A DNA stretch of 64,000 bases, taken from assembly GCF_043290135.1 (NCBI RefSeq), contig NC_134701.1, forward strand, positions 66,161,502 through 66,225,501, read 5' to 3'. Made by a program: the position numbers and the translations under genes. The notes below the pieces were generated by a model. The model ran no database searches. It was not told where the DNA came from and saw nothing but the letters and a program-made list of their open reading frames with translations. The stretch is from Rhipicephalus microplus. Its lineage: Eukaryota; Arthropoda; Arachnida; Ixodida; Ixodidae. Each line of letters starts with the position of its first letter. Position 1 is the stretch's first letter. Shown piece after piece: positions 1-11,340 of the stretch.

Positions 1-356
1 TGCGCAAGGCGGATGACGCAAGTGCAGGCTCGAGGAAAGAGAGGCAAACACCTTCATCCGATATGGGTGATTGAGAAAGGGCGTCGGCGTCCGTGTGCTT
101 ACGACCGGATCTGTATATAACGCGGATGTCGTATTCCTGAAGTTTGAGCGCCCAGCGAGCAAGTCGTCCGGAAGGGTCTTTAGGTGTGGATAGCCAACAA
201 AGGGCGTGGTGGTCAGTGACGACGTCCAATGCGTGACCAAACAGGTAGGGGAGAAATTTTCCAAGGGCCCAAATAATAGCTAAACACTCCTTCTCGGTCA
301 CGCAGTAGTTAGCCTCAGCTTTCGTCAAAGTCCGGCTTGCGTAGGCGACGACATAT
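1..356 (-). pseudogene. RNase H C-terminal part of gypsy element 2
   Basis: Read on the minus strand from 356, this gives the second half of a Ty3/gypsy RNase H and its tether: the [26 protein letters not shown] and [15 protein letters not shown] blocks, then a DADAL motif ending the domain near position 50. RNase H degrades the RNA strand of the RNA/DNA hybrid during reverse transcription. It continues without frame break from the pol frame that ends at 6313; the separation is entirely due to insertion of element 1. The frame is open to the window edge. Confidence 0.88.
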
Positions 357-762
357 TGCCACGTTCCATTTCCCAAGTTTTTGTTATCGTCCCAAAACAC
401 CACGCCATTCTCAGCGCAAACCGCGCCTGCAGTTTTCGAGAAGGTTCCGGACTGTAGTAGATCATTTCGATAAGTTCACGCCCACTGTGCGAACGGTACA
501 GATTGTTCTGGAACCTACGCCACCGCCAGCGATAACGCTAGAACATTCGATGGCAAGAGTATAAATGCCGACACACTTCGCCGCTTGTCAGTTGTTGATC
601 GAAGGCCGACGCTCCGTTCGCCGCTATCAGTCCAAGACTGCTATCATTGCAAGACCGCTGCTGTAATTGGACTTTTCGTTTACCAGGCACAGGTACGCCC
701 AAATAAACAGTTAAATACCAACACGAAGTCTCCTGTCTTCGGCCACGTCACGACACGTGACA
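357..762 (+). repeat. 5' LTR of gypsy element 1
   Basis: Begins TGCCACGTTCC and ends CGACACGTGACA. It matches 5906-6312 nearly throughout and also the split solo LTR at 48313-50781. A TATAAAT-like box lies near 560 (agagtataaatgcc; the 3' copy reads agagtatatatgcc), and AATAAA occurs near 702, so U3, R and U5 functions are plausible. No convincing primer-binding site was identified directly downstream. Confidence 0.95.
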
Positions 763-786
763 TCTGGTGTAGGTGCTGTTTCTTCT

Positions 787-2033
787 ATGTATCGGACGCC
801 TCCGTCAAGCCGTGAACCCAGCCCACGTCGTGGAGAAGACACCGACGCCAACCAAGAGCAGCGAACTAGCCGCCGACAGCAAGCTCTCCCACAGGAGTAC
901 GGTCTTCTACAAGACAAGGCGCGGAAGACCAAGGCCATGACTTCGACGGCAGCGACAATGGCAACCGGAGTGCCCCAGCCCGCGACCGTCATTCATCAAC
1001 CCAGGGAACCACCAACGTTCCATGGGTCATCGTTTGAAGACCCGAAAACCTGGCTAGAAACATACGACGCCCTGAACCACTGGGACAACGAAGAAAAGCT
1101 CCGTCGTGTGTACTTCTACCTGGAAGACACCGCAAGGACCTGGCTAGAGAATCGGGAGTCCACGCTCCGAACGTGGGATGTCTTCTGCGGCGCATTTCTG
1201 CAAACGTTCGCGAGCGTCGCTCGCAAAGAGAGGGCCGCTGCTCTACTTGAGACCCGGGTTCAGCTACCAAAAGAAAAGGTTGGAATTTTCACAGGCGAGA
1301 TGACCCGCCTATTCCGTCACGCTGACCCAGACATGCCCGAGGAGAAGAAAGTTCGTTTCCTCATGTGAGGAGTCAAACAGGAGCTCTTCGCAGACTAATG
1401 AGGAATCCACCGAACACCGTCCAAGAATTTGTATCCGAGGCGACCACCATCGAAAAAACCCTGGACATGCGCACCAGACAGTATAATCGTCGCGTGACTC
1501 CAGAATGCGCTGCTGCTCAAGCCAGTGACTCCGAAGACCTGCGTGAAACGATCCGAGCGATCGTGCGGGAAGAGCTGCGCAAACTGTTGCCTTCGGCGCA
1601 GCCTCAAGTGGATTCGATCGCCGACATTGTGCGAGAAGTCCGGCAATCGCTTCGAATTCCCCAAACACCGCTGCCCGAGCCAGAAACTATGAGCTACGCC
1701 GCTGCTGTGCGCCACAGCGCTCCTCCCCGTCCACGCCAAAACGCCGCCCCGTCGCACTTCCGTCGCCAGACGCGACCGCCGCCACCACCTCCACCGACGA
1801 CCTACCGTTCCCCAGCGGGCCAGCGCAGTGCGCCGAGGAAAACGGACGTTTGGCGTACACCTGACAACCGCCCGCTCTGCTACCACTGCGGCGAGGACGG
1901 GCACACATACAGCCGTTGCCAGTACCGACAGATGGGACTGCGTGGCTTCGCCGTCAATGCACCGCGTCCGCAGCCAGGAGATCGACCACGTGACATTGCC
2001 GACTACCTGGCAGGAACTCAATGGACACCATGA
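787..2033 (+). pseudogene. gag of gypsy element 1 (broken)
   Basis: Gag polyprotein that would package the element RNA. The start chosen is the ATG at 787, the first one downstream of the LTR. Codons run open to a TGA at 1366-1368, then the frame shifts by one base around 1395 and continues to 2033. The N-terminal part has the retrotransposon gag-like FHGSSFEDPKTWLETYDA and WLENRESTLRTWDVF blocks; a proline-rich linker follows near 1780-1810. A zinc knuckle of CX2CX4HX4C form (CYHCGEDGHTYSRC) lies near 1879-1920. The TGA and the frameshift make this a pseudogene. Confidence 0.9.
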
Positions 2034-2276
2034 AGTCCTTCCCGTTCACCGTCACCCAGCCGCCGCATGTCACCGCACCCCCGGCAATACTCTGGCCCAA
2101 CGCGGGGCCGATCTCCTAGCCCGTATCCGGGAAACTAAGGGCAGCAACCGATGGAGGTGCGGTTGCTGTGCGACGAACTACCGAAGATCCTCTGACGACG
2201 ACGCCGCCGCGACGGAGCTTTCCGAACAGAATGCCAATTAGGCAAAGCCCTGACGGCAAAAGCTCACTTACCGAAG

Positions 2277-3194
2277 GTGGACGGACGACGCAACATGGAA
2301 GCAGCGGAACAAGCTGACGCAGCCGTGACCCGACGCCATGCCCTAACTGTGATGAGAGACGGCGAACTAAACGATCTCGACGTTCTTATCGACGGCCACA
2401 GTGTGACTGCTCTAGTCGATACTGGAGCCGACTATTCTGTCATCAGTGGGTTGTTCGCCGCGAAGTTAAAGAAAGTTAGGACAGCTTGGAAAGGCCCTGA
2501 AATCCGCACAGCCGGAGGTCATCTCGTAACGCCTGCAGGAATCTGCACAGCGAGAGTCACCATTAACGGCCGTATTTATCCTACAGACTTCGTAGTCCTA
2601 CAGCGTTGCTCGAGAGATGTCATCCTTGGCATGGACTTCCTATGCCTCCATGGTGCTGTCATCAACCTAAAAACAAAGTCTATAACGTTATCCACAAAAG
2701 AAGCACTACCGCCGCACACGCCGTCAGGATACCATGACTTGAATGTGCTGGAAGAAGAAGTCACCATTCCGCCTCGCTCAAGCGTCATTATTTCAGTCGG
2801 CGCTCCTAAATCACCTGACTTGGAAGGCGTCGTTGAAGGCAGTCAGCATCTGTTGGTCACCCGAAATATTTGCGTCGCAAGAGGAATTGCAGAGCTGCGG
2901 GGAGGCAAAGCAACGGTTATGCTCACGAATTTCTGCAATGAGTACAGACATGTGAACAAAGGAACAACGGTCGCATACATCGAAGAAATTTTTGAAGCCA
3001 CCTGTGCTTTCGCCCTCGCCGATTCTGCGGAACCTGCTCAGAAGAACCAAGCCTTTCCCATAGCATTCACGTCAATCCCAGACTTCCGAACGATAAGCAA
3101 GAACAGCTCAAGGCCCTGCTCCTGCAATACAAAGATTGCTTTTCGTCGCCATCGAAAATTCGGCAGGCACCAATCACGAAACATCGCATCATAA
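2277..3194 (+). pseudogene. Protease and pol N-terminal region of gypsy element 1
   Basis: Retropepsin-type aspartic protease: catalytic ALVDTGADYSVISG near residue 48 of the frame and the ILGMDFL block about 75 residues later. The following 150 residues are the linker between protease and RT. The frame ends at a stop at 3192-3194 while the RT frame begins by a one-base shift, so the protein is broken here. The stretch 2034-2276 between gag and protease shows only low-complexity coding-like sequence. Confidence 0.88.
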
Positions 3195-4440
3195 CCGAAG
3201 AAAATGCCAGACCACTCCGTCAGAGTCCGTGCAGGGTTTCGACGCAAGAACGTGAGGCCATGAAGATACAAAATGATGAAATGCTGCGGGATGACATTAT
3301 CCCACCGTCCAAGAGTCCATGGGCATCCCCCGTGGTGTTAGTGAAGAAAAAGGATGGGACCCTACGTTTCTGCGTCGATTATCGCCGCTTGAACAAAATC
3401 ACAAGAAAGGACGTGTATTCTCTCCCATGAATAGACGACGCACTTGATCGGCTCCATAACGCCAAGTACTTTTCGTCAATAGACCTCAACACTGGCTATT
3501 GGCAAATCGAAGTCGACGAAAGAGACCGAGAGGAGACGGCGTTTATAACACCGGATGGCCTCTTCGAGTTTAAGGTGATGCCCTTCGGCCTTTGCTCAGC
3601 GCCTGCAACTTTTCAACGCGTTATGGATACAGTACTGGCAGGATTGAAGTGGCAGACTTGCCTTGTGTACTTGGACGACGTAGTCGTGTTTTCCTCGAGT
3701 TTCGACAAGCATCTTCGGCGCCTTGAAGCTGTACTTCAAGCCATCAAGACCTCCGGGCTCACACTGAAGCCAGAAAAGTGCAGAATTCCGTATCAGGAGC
3801 TCTTGTTTTTGGGGCACGTTATCAGCAAGTCTGGAGTTCGTCCCGATCCACGGAAAACAGCCGCCATCGCCGACTTCCCGCCGCCCAGTGACAAGAAGGC
3901 CATGCGCCGATTTCTGGGCCTGTGCGCCTATTATAGCCGGTTCCTGAAAAACGTCGCCCGCATCGCCGATCCTCCCACTAACCTTACCAAGGCCGATGTG
4001 GAGTTCAAGTGGGAAACGCCACAGGAACACGCTTTCCAGGAGCTTAAACATCGCCTCCAGACGCCTCCGTTACTTGCCCATTTCGACGAATTCGCTGAGA
4101 CAGAAATACATACTAACGCAAGCAGCGTAGGTCTTGGCACCGTTCTTGTGCAGAGGGCTGACGGACTTGAAAGGGTTATTGGTTACGCCAGCCGATCGCT
4201 ATCCAAAGCAGAAGCAAATTATTCCACAACAGAAAAGGAGTGCCTCGCCATCATCTGGGCTACGTCGAAATTTCGCCCCTACCTCTACGGCAGGCCCTTC
4301 AAAGTTGTGAGCGACCACCACGCCTATGGTGTTGGCTAGCCACCTTGAAGGACCCTTCAGGTCGCCTCGCACGATGGAGCCTGAGACGTCAAGATTATGA
4401 CATTACCATCATTTACTAGTCCGGCAAAAACACTCCGACG
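3195..4440 (+). pseudogene. Reverse transcriptase and RNase H of gypsy element 1
   Basis: RT copies element RNA into DNA. Visible blocks in order: [28 protein letters not shown], the TGA at 3427-3429 replacing an expected arginine, DLNTGYWQIEV, FEFKVMPFGLCSAPATFQR, and the catalytic YLDD at 3668-3679. RNase H follows with HTNASSVGLG near 4107 where the family has HTDAS, so a catalytic Asp is Asn. [11 protein letters not shown] is near 4236. The frame ends at 4339 and the remaining tether continues in another frame to about 4440. Confidence 0.9.
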
Positions 4441-4457
4441 CCGACTGTCTCTCTCGT

Positions 4458-5789
4458 GTGCCTGTCGACCAACCGCTACCCGACGACCCGGATGACGACT
4501 ACTTCTTGGGAACGATAACTACTGAGGACTTCGCTGAACGACAGCGGGCCGACCCGGAACTTAAGGTCCTAATAGGATACCTCGAAGGCAGGACCGCCGA
4601 AGTCTCGAGGGTATTCAAGCGCGCGCTTGCGTCGTTCTTTCTACGAAACGGCCTTCTACAAAAGAAAAACGTTTCACCGCTTTGAGCTACGTACCTCCTT
4701 TTGGTGCCTTCAGCTCAGCGACCAGAACTCCTGCACGCCCTGCACGACGATCCGACGGCAGGGAACCTCAGTGTTTCTCGCACGCTCGCGAGGATACAAG
4801 AAAGGTACTACTGGCCACGTCTTACCACTGACGTCACTCGTTATGTGAGGACATGACGAGACTGTAAGCGACGCAAGACACCGCCGACAAGGCCAGCGGG
4901 ACCTCTGCAGCCAATTGATCCCCCTTGCCGACCTTTCCAGCAGATTGGTATGGACCTACTGGGGCCGTTCCTGATGTCGGCTTTCGGAAACAAGTGGATC
5001 GTGGTAGCTACCGACTACCTCACCCACTACGCCGAGACAAAAGCCCTGCCAAAAGGCAGTGCATCCGAGGTAGCTAAGTTCTTCGTCGAAAATATCGTCC
5101 TACGTCACGGCGCCCCGGAGGTCCTTATCACCGACAGAGGAACGGCATTCACTGCCGACTTAACTCAAGCAATCTTGGCATACAGCCAAACAAACCACCG
5201 CCGGACGACAGCGTACCACCCACAGACCAACGGCCTCACCGAGCGGCTTAACAAGACGATCGCCGACATGCTGTCAATGTACGTCGATGTCGAACACAAG
5301 ACGTGGGACGCCATTCTTCTGTATGTGACCTTCGCATACAACACGGTGGTGCAGGAGACGACGCAGATATCTCCATACAAATTGGTCTACGTAAGGAGCC
5401 CGGCAACGACGCTCGATGCCATGTTACCCAACGTCATCGACGAAGAAAACCTCGATGTGAGCGAGTACCTTCAACGCGCCGAAGAAGCCCGACAACTTGC
5501 GCGCTTCCGTTTCAAGAATCAACAGACGACCGACAGCCGCCGTTACAACCTTCGACGACGCTTCGTGGAATAGCAGCCCGGTGAACGTGTTTGGGTGTGG
5601 ACGCCGATACGCCGACGTGGACTAAGTGAAAAGCTTCTGTGACGGTACTTCGGACCGTACAGGGTGGTTCGACGTCTCGACCCACTTGATTACGAGGTTG
5701 TCCCCGACGGCATCACAAACTATCAACGACGCCGATCGCGACCTGAAGTCGTTCATGTCGCGCGCCTCAAGCTGTTTTATGCGCGTTAA
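4458..5789 (+). pseudogene. Integrase of gypsy element 1
   Basis: Integrase inserts the cDNA into the genome. 4458-4685 is the linker after RNase H. The HHCC zinc-binding part (about 4700-4900) is scrambled by frameshifts. The catalytic core is open from 4950 to 5573: GMDLLGPF, LITDRGTAF and TERLNK supply the D, D and E residues, and the HPQTNG block is present. A TAG at 5571-5573 cuts off the C-terminal part, which remains recognisable in the same frame (ERVWVWTP, RYFGPYRVV, VHVARLK) to a TAA at 5787-5789. Confidence 0.88.
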
Positions 5790-5892
5790 AAAACTGAAAC
5801 AGCGTTTTTTTGTATTATTCATTCATTCTACTTTCTTGCATTATTGTTGTACCTTCATCTTCAGTTAAAAGCATCGGGACGATGCCTTTATT

Positions 5893-5905
5893 CAGAGAGG
5901 GGCAA
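5893..5905 (+). promoter_or_regulatory. Polypurine tract of element 1
   Basis: Purine-rich agagagggg lies directly before the 3' LTR start at 5906, the expected position of the plus-strand DNA primer for an LTR retrotransposon. Confidence 0.7.
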
Positions 5906-6312
5906 TGCCTCGTTCCATTTCCCACGTTTTCGTTATCGTCCGAAAACACCACACGATTCTCAGCGCAAACCGCGCCTGCAGTTTTCCAGAAGGTTCCGGA
6001 CTGTAGTAGATCATTTCGATAAGATCACGCCCACTGTGTGAACGGTACAGATTGTTCTGGAACCTACGCCACCGCCAGCGATAACGCTAGAACATTCGAT
6101 GGCAAGAGTATATATGCCGCCACGCTTCGCCGCTTGTCAGTTGTTGATCGAAGGCCGACGCTCCGTTCGCCGCTATCAGTCCGAGACTGCTATCAGTGCA
6201 AGACTGCTGCTGTAATTGGACTTTCCGTTTACCGGGCACAGGTACGCCCAAATAAACAGTTTAATACCAACACGAAGTCTCCTGTCTGCGGCCATGTCAC
6301 GACACCGTGACA
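5906..6312 (+). repeat. 3' LTR of gypsy element 1
   Basis: 407 bp, begins TGCCTCGTTCC and ends GACACCGTGACA; pairs with 357-762. Followed immediately by ATAT, the target-site duplication, and then by element 2 RNase H sequence on the minus strand. Confidence 0.95.
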
Positions 6313-8142
6313 ATATTCATCAAACCCTGCCTTTCGTTGCGCGAGCACAGCGCCAATTCCAACACCGCTGGCATCAGTATGAACCTCCGTGGGAGCGGCA
6401 GGATCGTAGTGGCGGAAGATGGGTGGTGAAGTTAGAAGGCGGCGTAATTTGGTGAACTCATCGTCGCATGCTGGTGACCGGGTGGAAAGGTCCTTGTCGC
6501 CGCTAAGAAGGTCCGTAAGGGGAGCACATTCGGAAGAAAAGTTTCTAATAAAGCGTTGGAAGTATGACGACAAGCCGACAAAACTTCTCAGTTCCTTCAA
6601 GTTCTTTGGCTTCGGAAAATCGGTGACTGCTCGAAGCTTGGCGGGGTCGGGAAGTATGCCGTCCCGCGCTACGACTTGGCCAGGAGTGGTGAGCTGCCGG
6701 GCACCAAGACGACACTTCTTGAGGTCGAGTTGAAGGCCGGCGTCGGTGAGGCGTGTGAGGACGTGCTCGAGACGATTTAAATGGGTGTCGAAATTGGTGA
6801 AAAAGACAGCTACGTCATCGAGGTAGCATAAACAAGTCTTCCACTTGAGGCCTCGTAAAATAGTGTCCTTCATTCTTTCAAAAGTGGCTGGAGCGTTACA
6901 AAGGCCGAAAGGCATAACGGTAAATTCATATAATCCATCAGGTGTGACAAATGCTGTTTTCGGTCGGTCAGATGCTTCCATAGGTACTTGCCAGTATCCA
7001 GACCGTAAATCCAGCGAATAGAAGTATTCTGCTCCCTGCAAACAGTCAAGGGCGTCGTCTATTCGCGGTAATAGGTAAACGTCCTTACGGGTAATCTTGT
7101 TTAAACGTCGATAGTCCACACAGAACCGAATGGAGCCGTTCTTCTTCTTAACACGAATGACCGGTGACGCCCAGGGACTGTTAGAAGGCTGTACAATACC
7201 CCGCTGGAGCATGTCAGCAACCTGGTCGTCAATAACACGGCGCTCCGACGCTGAGACTTGGTAGGAGCGCTGTCGTAGAAGCGTATGGCTTCCTGTGTCA
7301 ATCTTGTGAGATATGTTCGATGTGCGACTGAGGCCAGAAGCGTGTCTGTCAAAAGAAGTACGAGACTTTTGCAGCAGGTTCACCAACTGGCTTCGTTCTG
7401 AAGAAGACGTTGCGACATCGATGGAGCAGTGGAAAGCGTCAAGGAGTGACTGGTCAACAACAGAGTCAGAAATGAGTGCGCTTAGGTCCGTAGAAAGTAA
7501 ACTGGATGGAGCGTCAAAAATGTGATGGGCGTCGATCGGATGCACGTGACCAAGACATTCACCATAGAATAAAAGTAAAGGCCTTTCGAGCGTATTGTAC
7601 ACGAGCGTCTTCGTGGCGCCATGATGAAGAGTAAGGAGACCAATGGGCAGTAGAGAACATTTGCGTTGAATGAACAGGGCAGAGGGTGTAAATAAAACAT
7701 CACCGTCGGAAATAGCGTCACACGACACAGTCACCAGCAGAAAAGAGCGCGGTGGCACGGTGGTGTCGTCGGAAACAGACAGTTTATAATACGGCAGGGA
7801 GGCTTCGACGGCGTCAACATCAGGAAGTGGAGATAGCTCAAGTTCAGCGCGACAGCAGTCAATGACGGCATTATTATTCGCAAGGAAGTCCCAGCCAAGT
7901 ATCATGTCATGGGAACACGAGGGCAGCACTACGAATTCGACGATATACACAATCCCTTCGATGACGACTCGTGTGGTAGAGGCTGCGAGAGGTGTTACAC
8001 TTTGTGCGTTAGCCGTTCTAAGAGAGAGGCCGGATAACGGCGTCAAAACTTTGCGGAGTTTGCGGCACAGGTTGATGGAAAATACGGATAGAGCGGCTCC
8101 GGTGTTGACAAGCGCCATGACGACGATACCATCGACTGACAC
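6313..8142 (-). CDS. pol (protease-RT-RNase H) of gypsy element 2, open but truncated by insertion
   Basis: About 610 uninterrupted codons on the minus strand. Protease near residue 11 reads [12 protein letters not shown]: the catalytic DTG is NTG, which should abolish proteolysis. MILGWDFL follows near residue 90. RT blocks [58 protein letters not shown] and catalytic YLDD (6814-6825) are intact. RNase H begins with [15 protein letters not shown] and is cut at 6313 by element 1, resuming at 356. The ATG at 8142 is an upstream bound; the mature pol probably starts by processing of a gag-pol product. Confidence 0.92.
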
Positions 8143-8390
8143 TTCAAGGACGTTAGCTGGACAGGGGCGAGGACTTCTGCATGGTGACGGGGACGCAGTT
8201 CGTGTTTCGGGAACGGCGGCTGTTAGTTTTCCTGGTCGGTGGGTCCGGAACGGCGACGCATAGGGGAAAGCGAACGTCGACGTGGAGATGGGAAGTGGCA
8301 GGTGATACCGTGTGGACGATCAGAAGGAAAGGAAGAGGAAGGAGGGCTTGAAGGCGTAGAATAAAACTGAGGGTCGAAAGAGGGCATTCA

Positions 8391-9489
8391 TCAAATATTA
8401 TAAGCAGCCTGGCGACAACGACAATAACGTGCGACGTGGCCAACACCGCCACAAGCAAAACATATCGGACGGTTGTCATGCGTCCGCCATTGGTCGGAGT
8501 AGACTCCCACTTGCGGCTGGGGGGCAGAAAACTGCGGCCGAGGTGGTATCGGCATAGGCGGCGGTGAATAGGTCGGCGGCGAAAAGGTCGGTGGCGAAAA
8601 GGGCAGCGGCGAATACATAGGCGCTGGCGGGAACGCAGGCTGTCGAGGTCGAGCAACGGCCTCGGCGTACGTGAGAGGTGCAGTGACTGACGGCGGTTCA
8701 CGGGCGGGAGGAAGAACTTGTGCGACCTGGTCTTGAATGAAGTCGTGGAGTGTAGACGGCAATCTGCGTGGTTAATCGGGTAGGCAGGACATCAAAGAGA
8801 GCTGACGAGTGACCTCGGCGTGGATGAACTCTTGGATCTTGGAGAGAAGAGGGGCATGGTCTTCTCCTATGCCAAGGGTGGACAGGATGGACATAGAGTC
8901 GTCGAGCGCCGAGGGACGTCGGGTGGAAAGACGTTGCCTGCGTAACTCGTCAAAACTCTGGCATAACTCGGTCAGTTCTAGGACAGTGCGAGGACTCTTA
9001 GAAAGCAACATTTGGAAAGCGTCGTCCTCAATGCCCTTCATGGTGTGCTTGATTTTTAGCTCTTCGGACATCGACTCGTTGACTCGCTTGCAAAGGTCCA
9101 GAACGTCCTCAATATAGCTTGTGATATTCTCACCAAGCTGCTGGACCGAGTATGCAAGCGTTGTTCGGCACAGCGTTTGCGTACCTCCGGCCGTCCGAAA
9201 ACTTGTGTGAGGCTAGTTTTGAAGACCGGCCATGTAGGGAGTTCCGCTTCGTGGTTTATAAACCACAGCTTGGCCACGTCCGACAGGTAAAAGGAGACGT
9301 AGGCCAACTTGGCGGCGTCATCCCATTTGTTGTGTGTACTCACTTGTTCGTACATTGAAATCAGGTGTCAACGTCCTTCTCTTCTGTGCCTGAGAAAACA
9401 GGGGGGTCTCGCAGACGCAGAGAACCGGCGCAGAGAACAGTAGGTGGCGCCTGTGGAGGAGTTGGAGCAGCGCTTGCGTCAGTAGGCAT
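8391..9489 (-). pseudogene. gag of gypsy element 2 (frameshifted)
   Basis: Minus-strand gag in pieces: start ATG at 9489, frame change near 9360, second piece 9355-9056 (KWDDAAKLAYVSFYLSD, LWFINHEAELPTWPVF), third 9071-8772 ending in a stop, fourth 8762-8391. The last piece has a long proline-rich stretch with repeated FSPPTYSPP units and the zinc knuckle CFACGGVGHVARYC (CX2CX4HX4C). The piece order matches gag of element 3. Stops and frameshifts make it nonfunctional. The segment 8143-8390 is the gag-pol junction, coding-like but without a clear domain. Confidence 0.85.
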
Positions 9490-9568
9490 AGTCGATGGTA
9501 AAATGCGATTTCGAAGCTCCAGGGTGATCGAAACCCAGCAGACTCCACCACTTGTAACGGGTTTCATT

Positions 9569-9695
9569 TGCAAAGCAGAACGCAGAAGGCGAAGCAGTAA
9601 GCAGCGTCCGGCCAAGCACAGCAAGCACGAGCTCATGCTGATGGCGATGCCCCTGAGGCGCCGAGAAATGCCGCTGAGGCCCCTCTTCTTCACTA
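9569..9695 (-). repeat. Probable 5' LTR of gypsy element 2
   Basis: Upstream of gag on the minus strand, a stretch starting about TGAAGAAGAGGGG and ending CTGCTTTGCA abuts a (TA)n block. Its size resembles the short LTRs of element 3 (157-159 bp), and the spacing to gag is similar. The partner LTR is outside the window, so the limits are estimates. Confidence 0.5.
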
Positions 9696-9704
9696 CGATC
9701 TATA

Positions 9705-9708
<4 letters not shown>

Positions 9709-9766
<58 letters not shown>
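9709..9766. repeat. (TA)n microsatellite
   Basis: Uninterrupted TA dinucleotides directly outside the probable 5' LTR of element 2. A second block lies at 9877-9912; the 110 bp between them shows nothing recognisable. Confidence 0.97.
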
Positions 9767-9768
<2 letters not shown>

Positions 9769-9873
9769 GGTGGTATGGAGAGGAAGACGACGACGTATTT
9801 CATGTTCGAAGAATACAAAATGGCTGCATCTTGACTATCATTTTTTTGTTTTGAAGTAGTAAATACACTTGCC

Positions 9874-9876
<3 letters not shown>

Positions 9877-9912
<36 letters not shown>
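9877..9912. repeat. (TA)n microsatellite
   Basis: About 18 TA units, lying at the 3' edge of the minus-strand gypsy host A remnant. Confidence 0.97.
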
Positions 9913-9914
<2 letters not shown>

Positions 9915-9949
9915 TGGTACAGCCGACGTTTGATTCCAGTGGCAGGCGA

Positions 9950-11340
9950 CAGGAAAATGGCGCTGACAACGAAGACGAACGACACAAAGACTGAAGTCGA
10001 CGGAAGCGGCCAGCCTGGCTGCGAGTTACGCAATGGAACGCGTACGAAAGGGCTTGAGACGCAAAACGTACGATTCCTGTCCCTCAGCAACGTTGATCAA
10101 TGAAGGCATGAAGAGGTGTCACACGGTAGTTCACCGGTGAAGTGTGTTCTAAAGCCTTGTATTGGTTAAGATAGCGAGACTCAAGTCTCCCGCATAAGCC
10201 AGGCGTTTGCGCAGGCGTCCATAGAAGTACATCATCGCCAGGTCAGTAGATAACGACGCGGTGACATGCATCGTAACGATGTTGGCAATTTTCTTGGCTA
10301 GCTTCGGTTTTATACGGGCTAGTGACGACTTTAAGCAACACGGGACAGAAACTGTTCACAAACGAATGGTGAAGAGTTGACGGGGTCAGAAAGAAACAAA
10401 ACGTCCAGTGGTGATGTTGGTTGCCTTCCGTATACAAAACCATGTAGAGTACCTTGTGGTTCTTTAAACTGGAGTAATATGTGCAGACGTGACAAAGGGA
10501 AGAAAGTTATCCCAGTTACGATGGTCAGGTCAGATATACATGGACAAGATGTCGCACAGCGTGCGATGAAATCTCTCCGTAAAGCCATTGGTATGGGCGT
10601 GATAGCTACTAGTTGTCTTATGGACTGTTTTCGGGGCTTGAATAACTTCACTGAGTGAGTGTGAAAGAAATGTCTTGCCTCGGTTTCTCATAAGAACACG
10701 AGGGGCCGCGTGACATAGGTAAATAGCATTCAAGAAGAAGGTTGCTACTTCGGAAGAAGTTTTTTTAAGTAATAGAGGCTGTCTCAGCGAAGCGAGTTAA
10801 GTGGTCAACCGCTGTGCCAATTCTTTGCTTGCCATGTGAGGTAGTTGGGAAGGACCCGAAGAGGTCGATTCCAACGACAGATAGTGGCTCTGCTGGGCAA
10901 GAAAAGTGGTTGTAAGGTTTCAACTGGGGCAGTAGTGGGCCAGTTGCGGTGTTAGCAAAGTGGGGTGTGGGAAAAGCTACCTTCGCGGAAAGACCTAACC
11001 AGAAGAATCAACTGTGGATGCGCTCTAAGGTTTTGTAGTAACTAAAGAGGCCTGACGTCGGTTCTTTATTTGTCTGGCACGGGAGGAACCCATGGAAGGC
11101 CTTCCGGAAGGAAAATGTACTTATAGACCACATCGCCTTGGAACTCGAATAGCTATATTTGTTTCCGTAGCCTTGTGTCTGGGAAAGACGAAGCATCGGT
11201 GAGCCTACCCATGGTGTTAGTGCAATGGAAATCGGCTCGCTGGTGAGTGCAAAGTTCTCAAAGACGGGTGGATGACAGCAGAGAAAAAAAGTGACCGCAG
11301 TTTCCCGAGAGGTAACACCGGTTAGCATGCGGAGCTTACA
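9950..11340 (-). pseudogene. Integrase region of gypsy host A
   Basis: Read on the minus strand: a linker (THQRADFHC, LFEFQGDVVYKYIFLPEG) at about 11260-11080, a decayed zinc-finger remnant, then a core with GIDLFGSF near 10870, VDHLTRFAE, LMRNRGKTF where LLSDRG is usual (second catalytic Asp replaced by Asn), and TNGFTERFHRT with the Glu at about 10580. C-terminal parts continue in several frames to about 9950. Many stops and frameshifts. This is the 3' half of the element whose protease-RT-RNase H half lies at 31478-33310 on the same strand; the Gmr1-like element lies between. Confidence 0.82.

Larger units (their letters stand above)
357..6312 (+). mobile_element. Complete but degenerate Ty3/gypsy element 1 with two LTRs
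   Basis: LTR-gag-protease-RT-RNase H-integrase-LTR on the plus strand, 5956 bp. LTRs of 406 and 407 bp differ at about 20 positions by eye (roughly 5 percent) plus one indel, giving a rough relative age. Both begin TG and end CA. The flanking 4-bp duplication is ATAT (353-356 and 6313-6316), which also sits inside the RNase H codons of element 2. Gag and pol carry stops and frameshifts, so this copy is unlikely to be autonomous. Domain order and motifs are those of canonical Ty3/gypsy. Confidence 0.95.
1..9695 (-). mobile_element. Ty3/gypsy element 2, interrupted by element 1
   Basis: Minus-strand LTR retrotransposon reading from about 9695 down to 6313, then continuing at 356 down to 1 and leaving the window. 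Order on its own strand is 5' LTR remnant, gag with a CCHC knuckle, protease, RT, RNase H. The 5956-bp block 357-6312 is a second retrotransposon inserted in the RNase H domain. Joining 6313 to 356 with one copy of ATAT restores RNase H reading through the insertion point. Integrase and 3' LTR would lie beyond position 1. Gag is frameshifted, but pol is open over about 610 codons, so the element looks younger than most others here. Confidence 0.9.

Noticed and set aside
1395..2021. 208-residue minus-strand frame opposite gag
   Set aside because: Antisense shadow of element 1 gag with no domain of its own.
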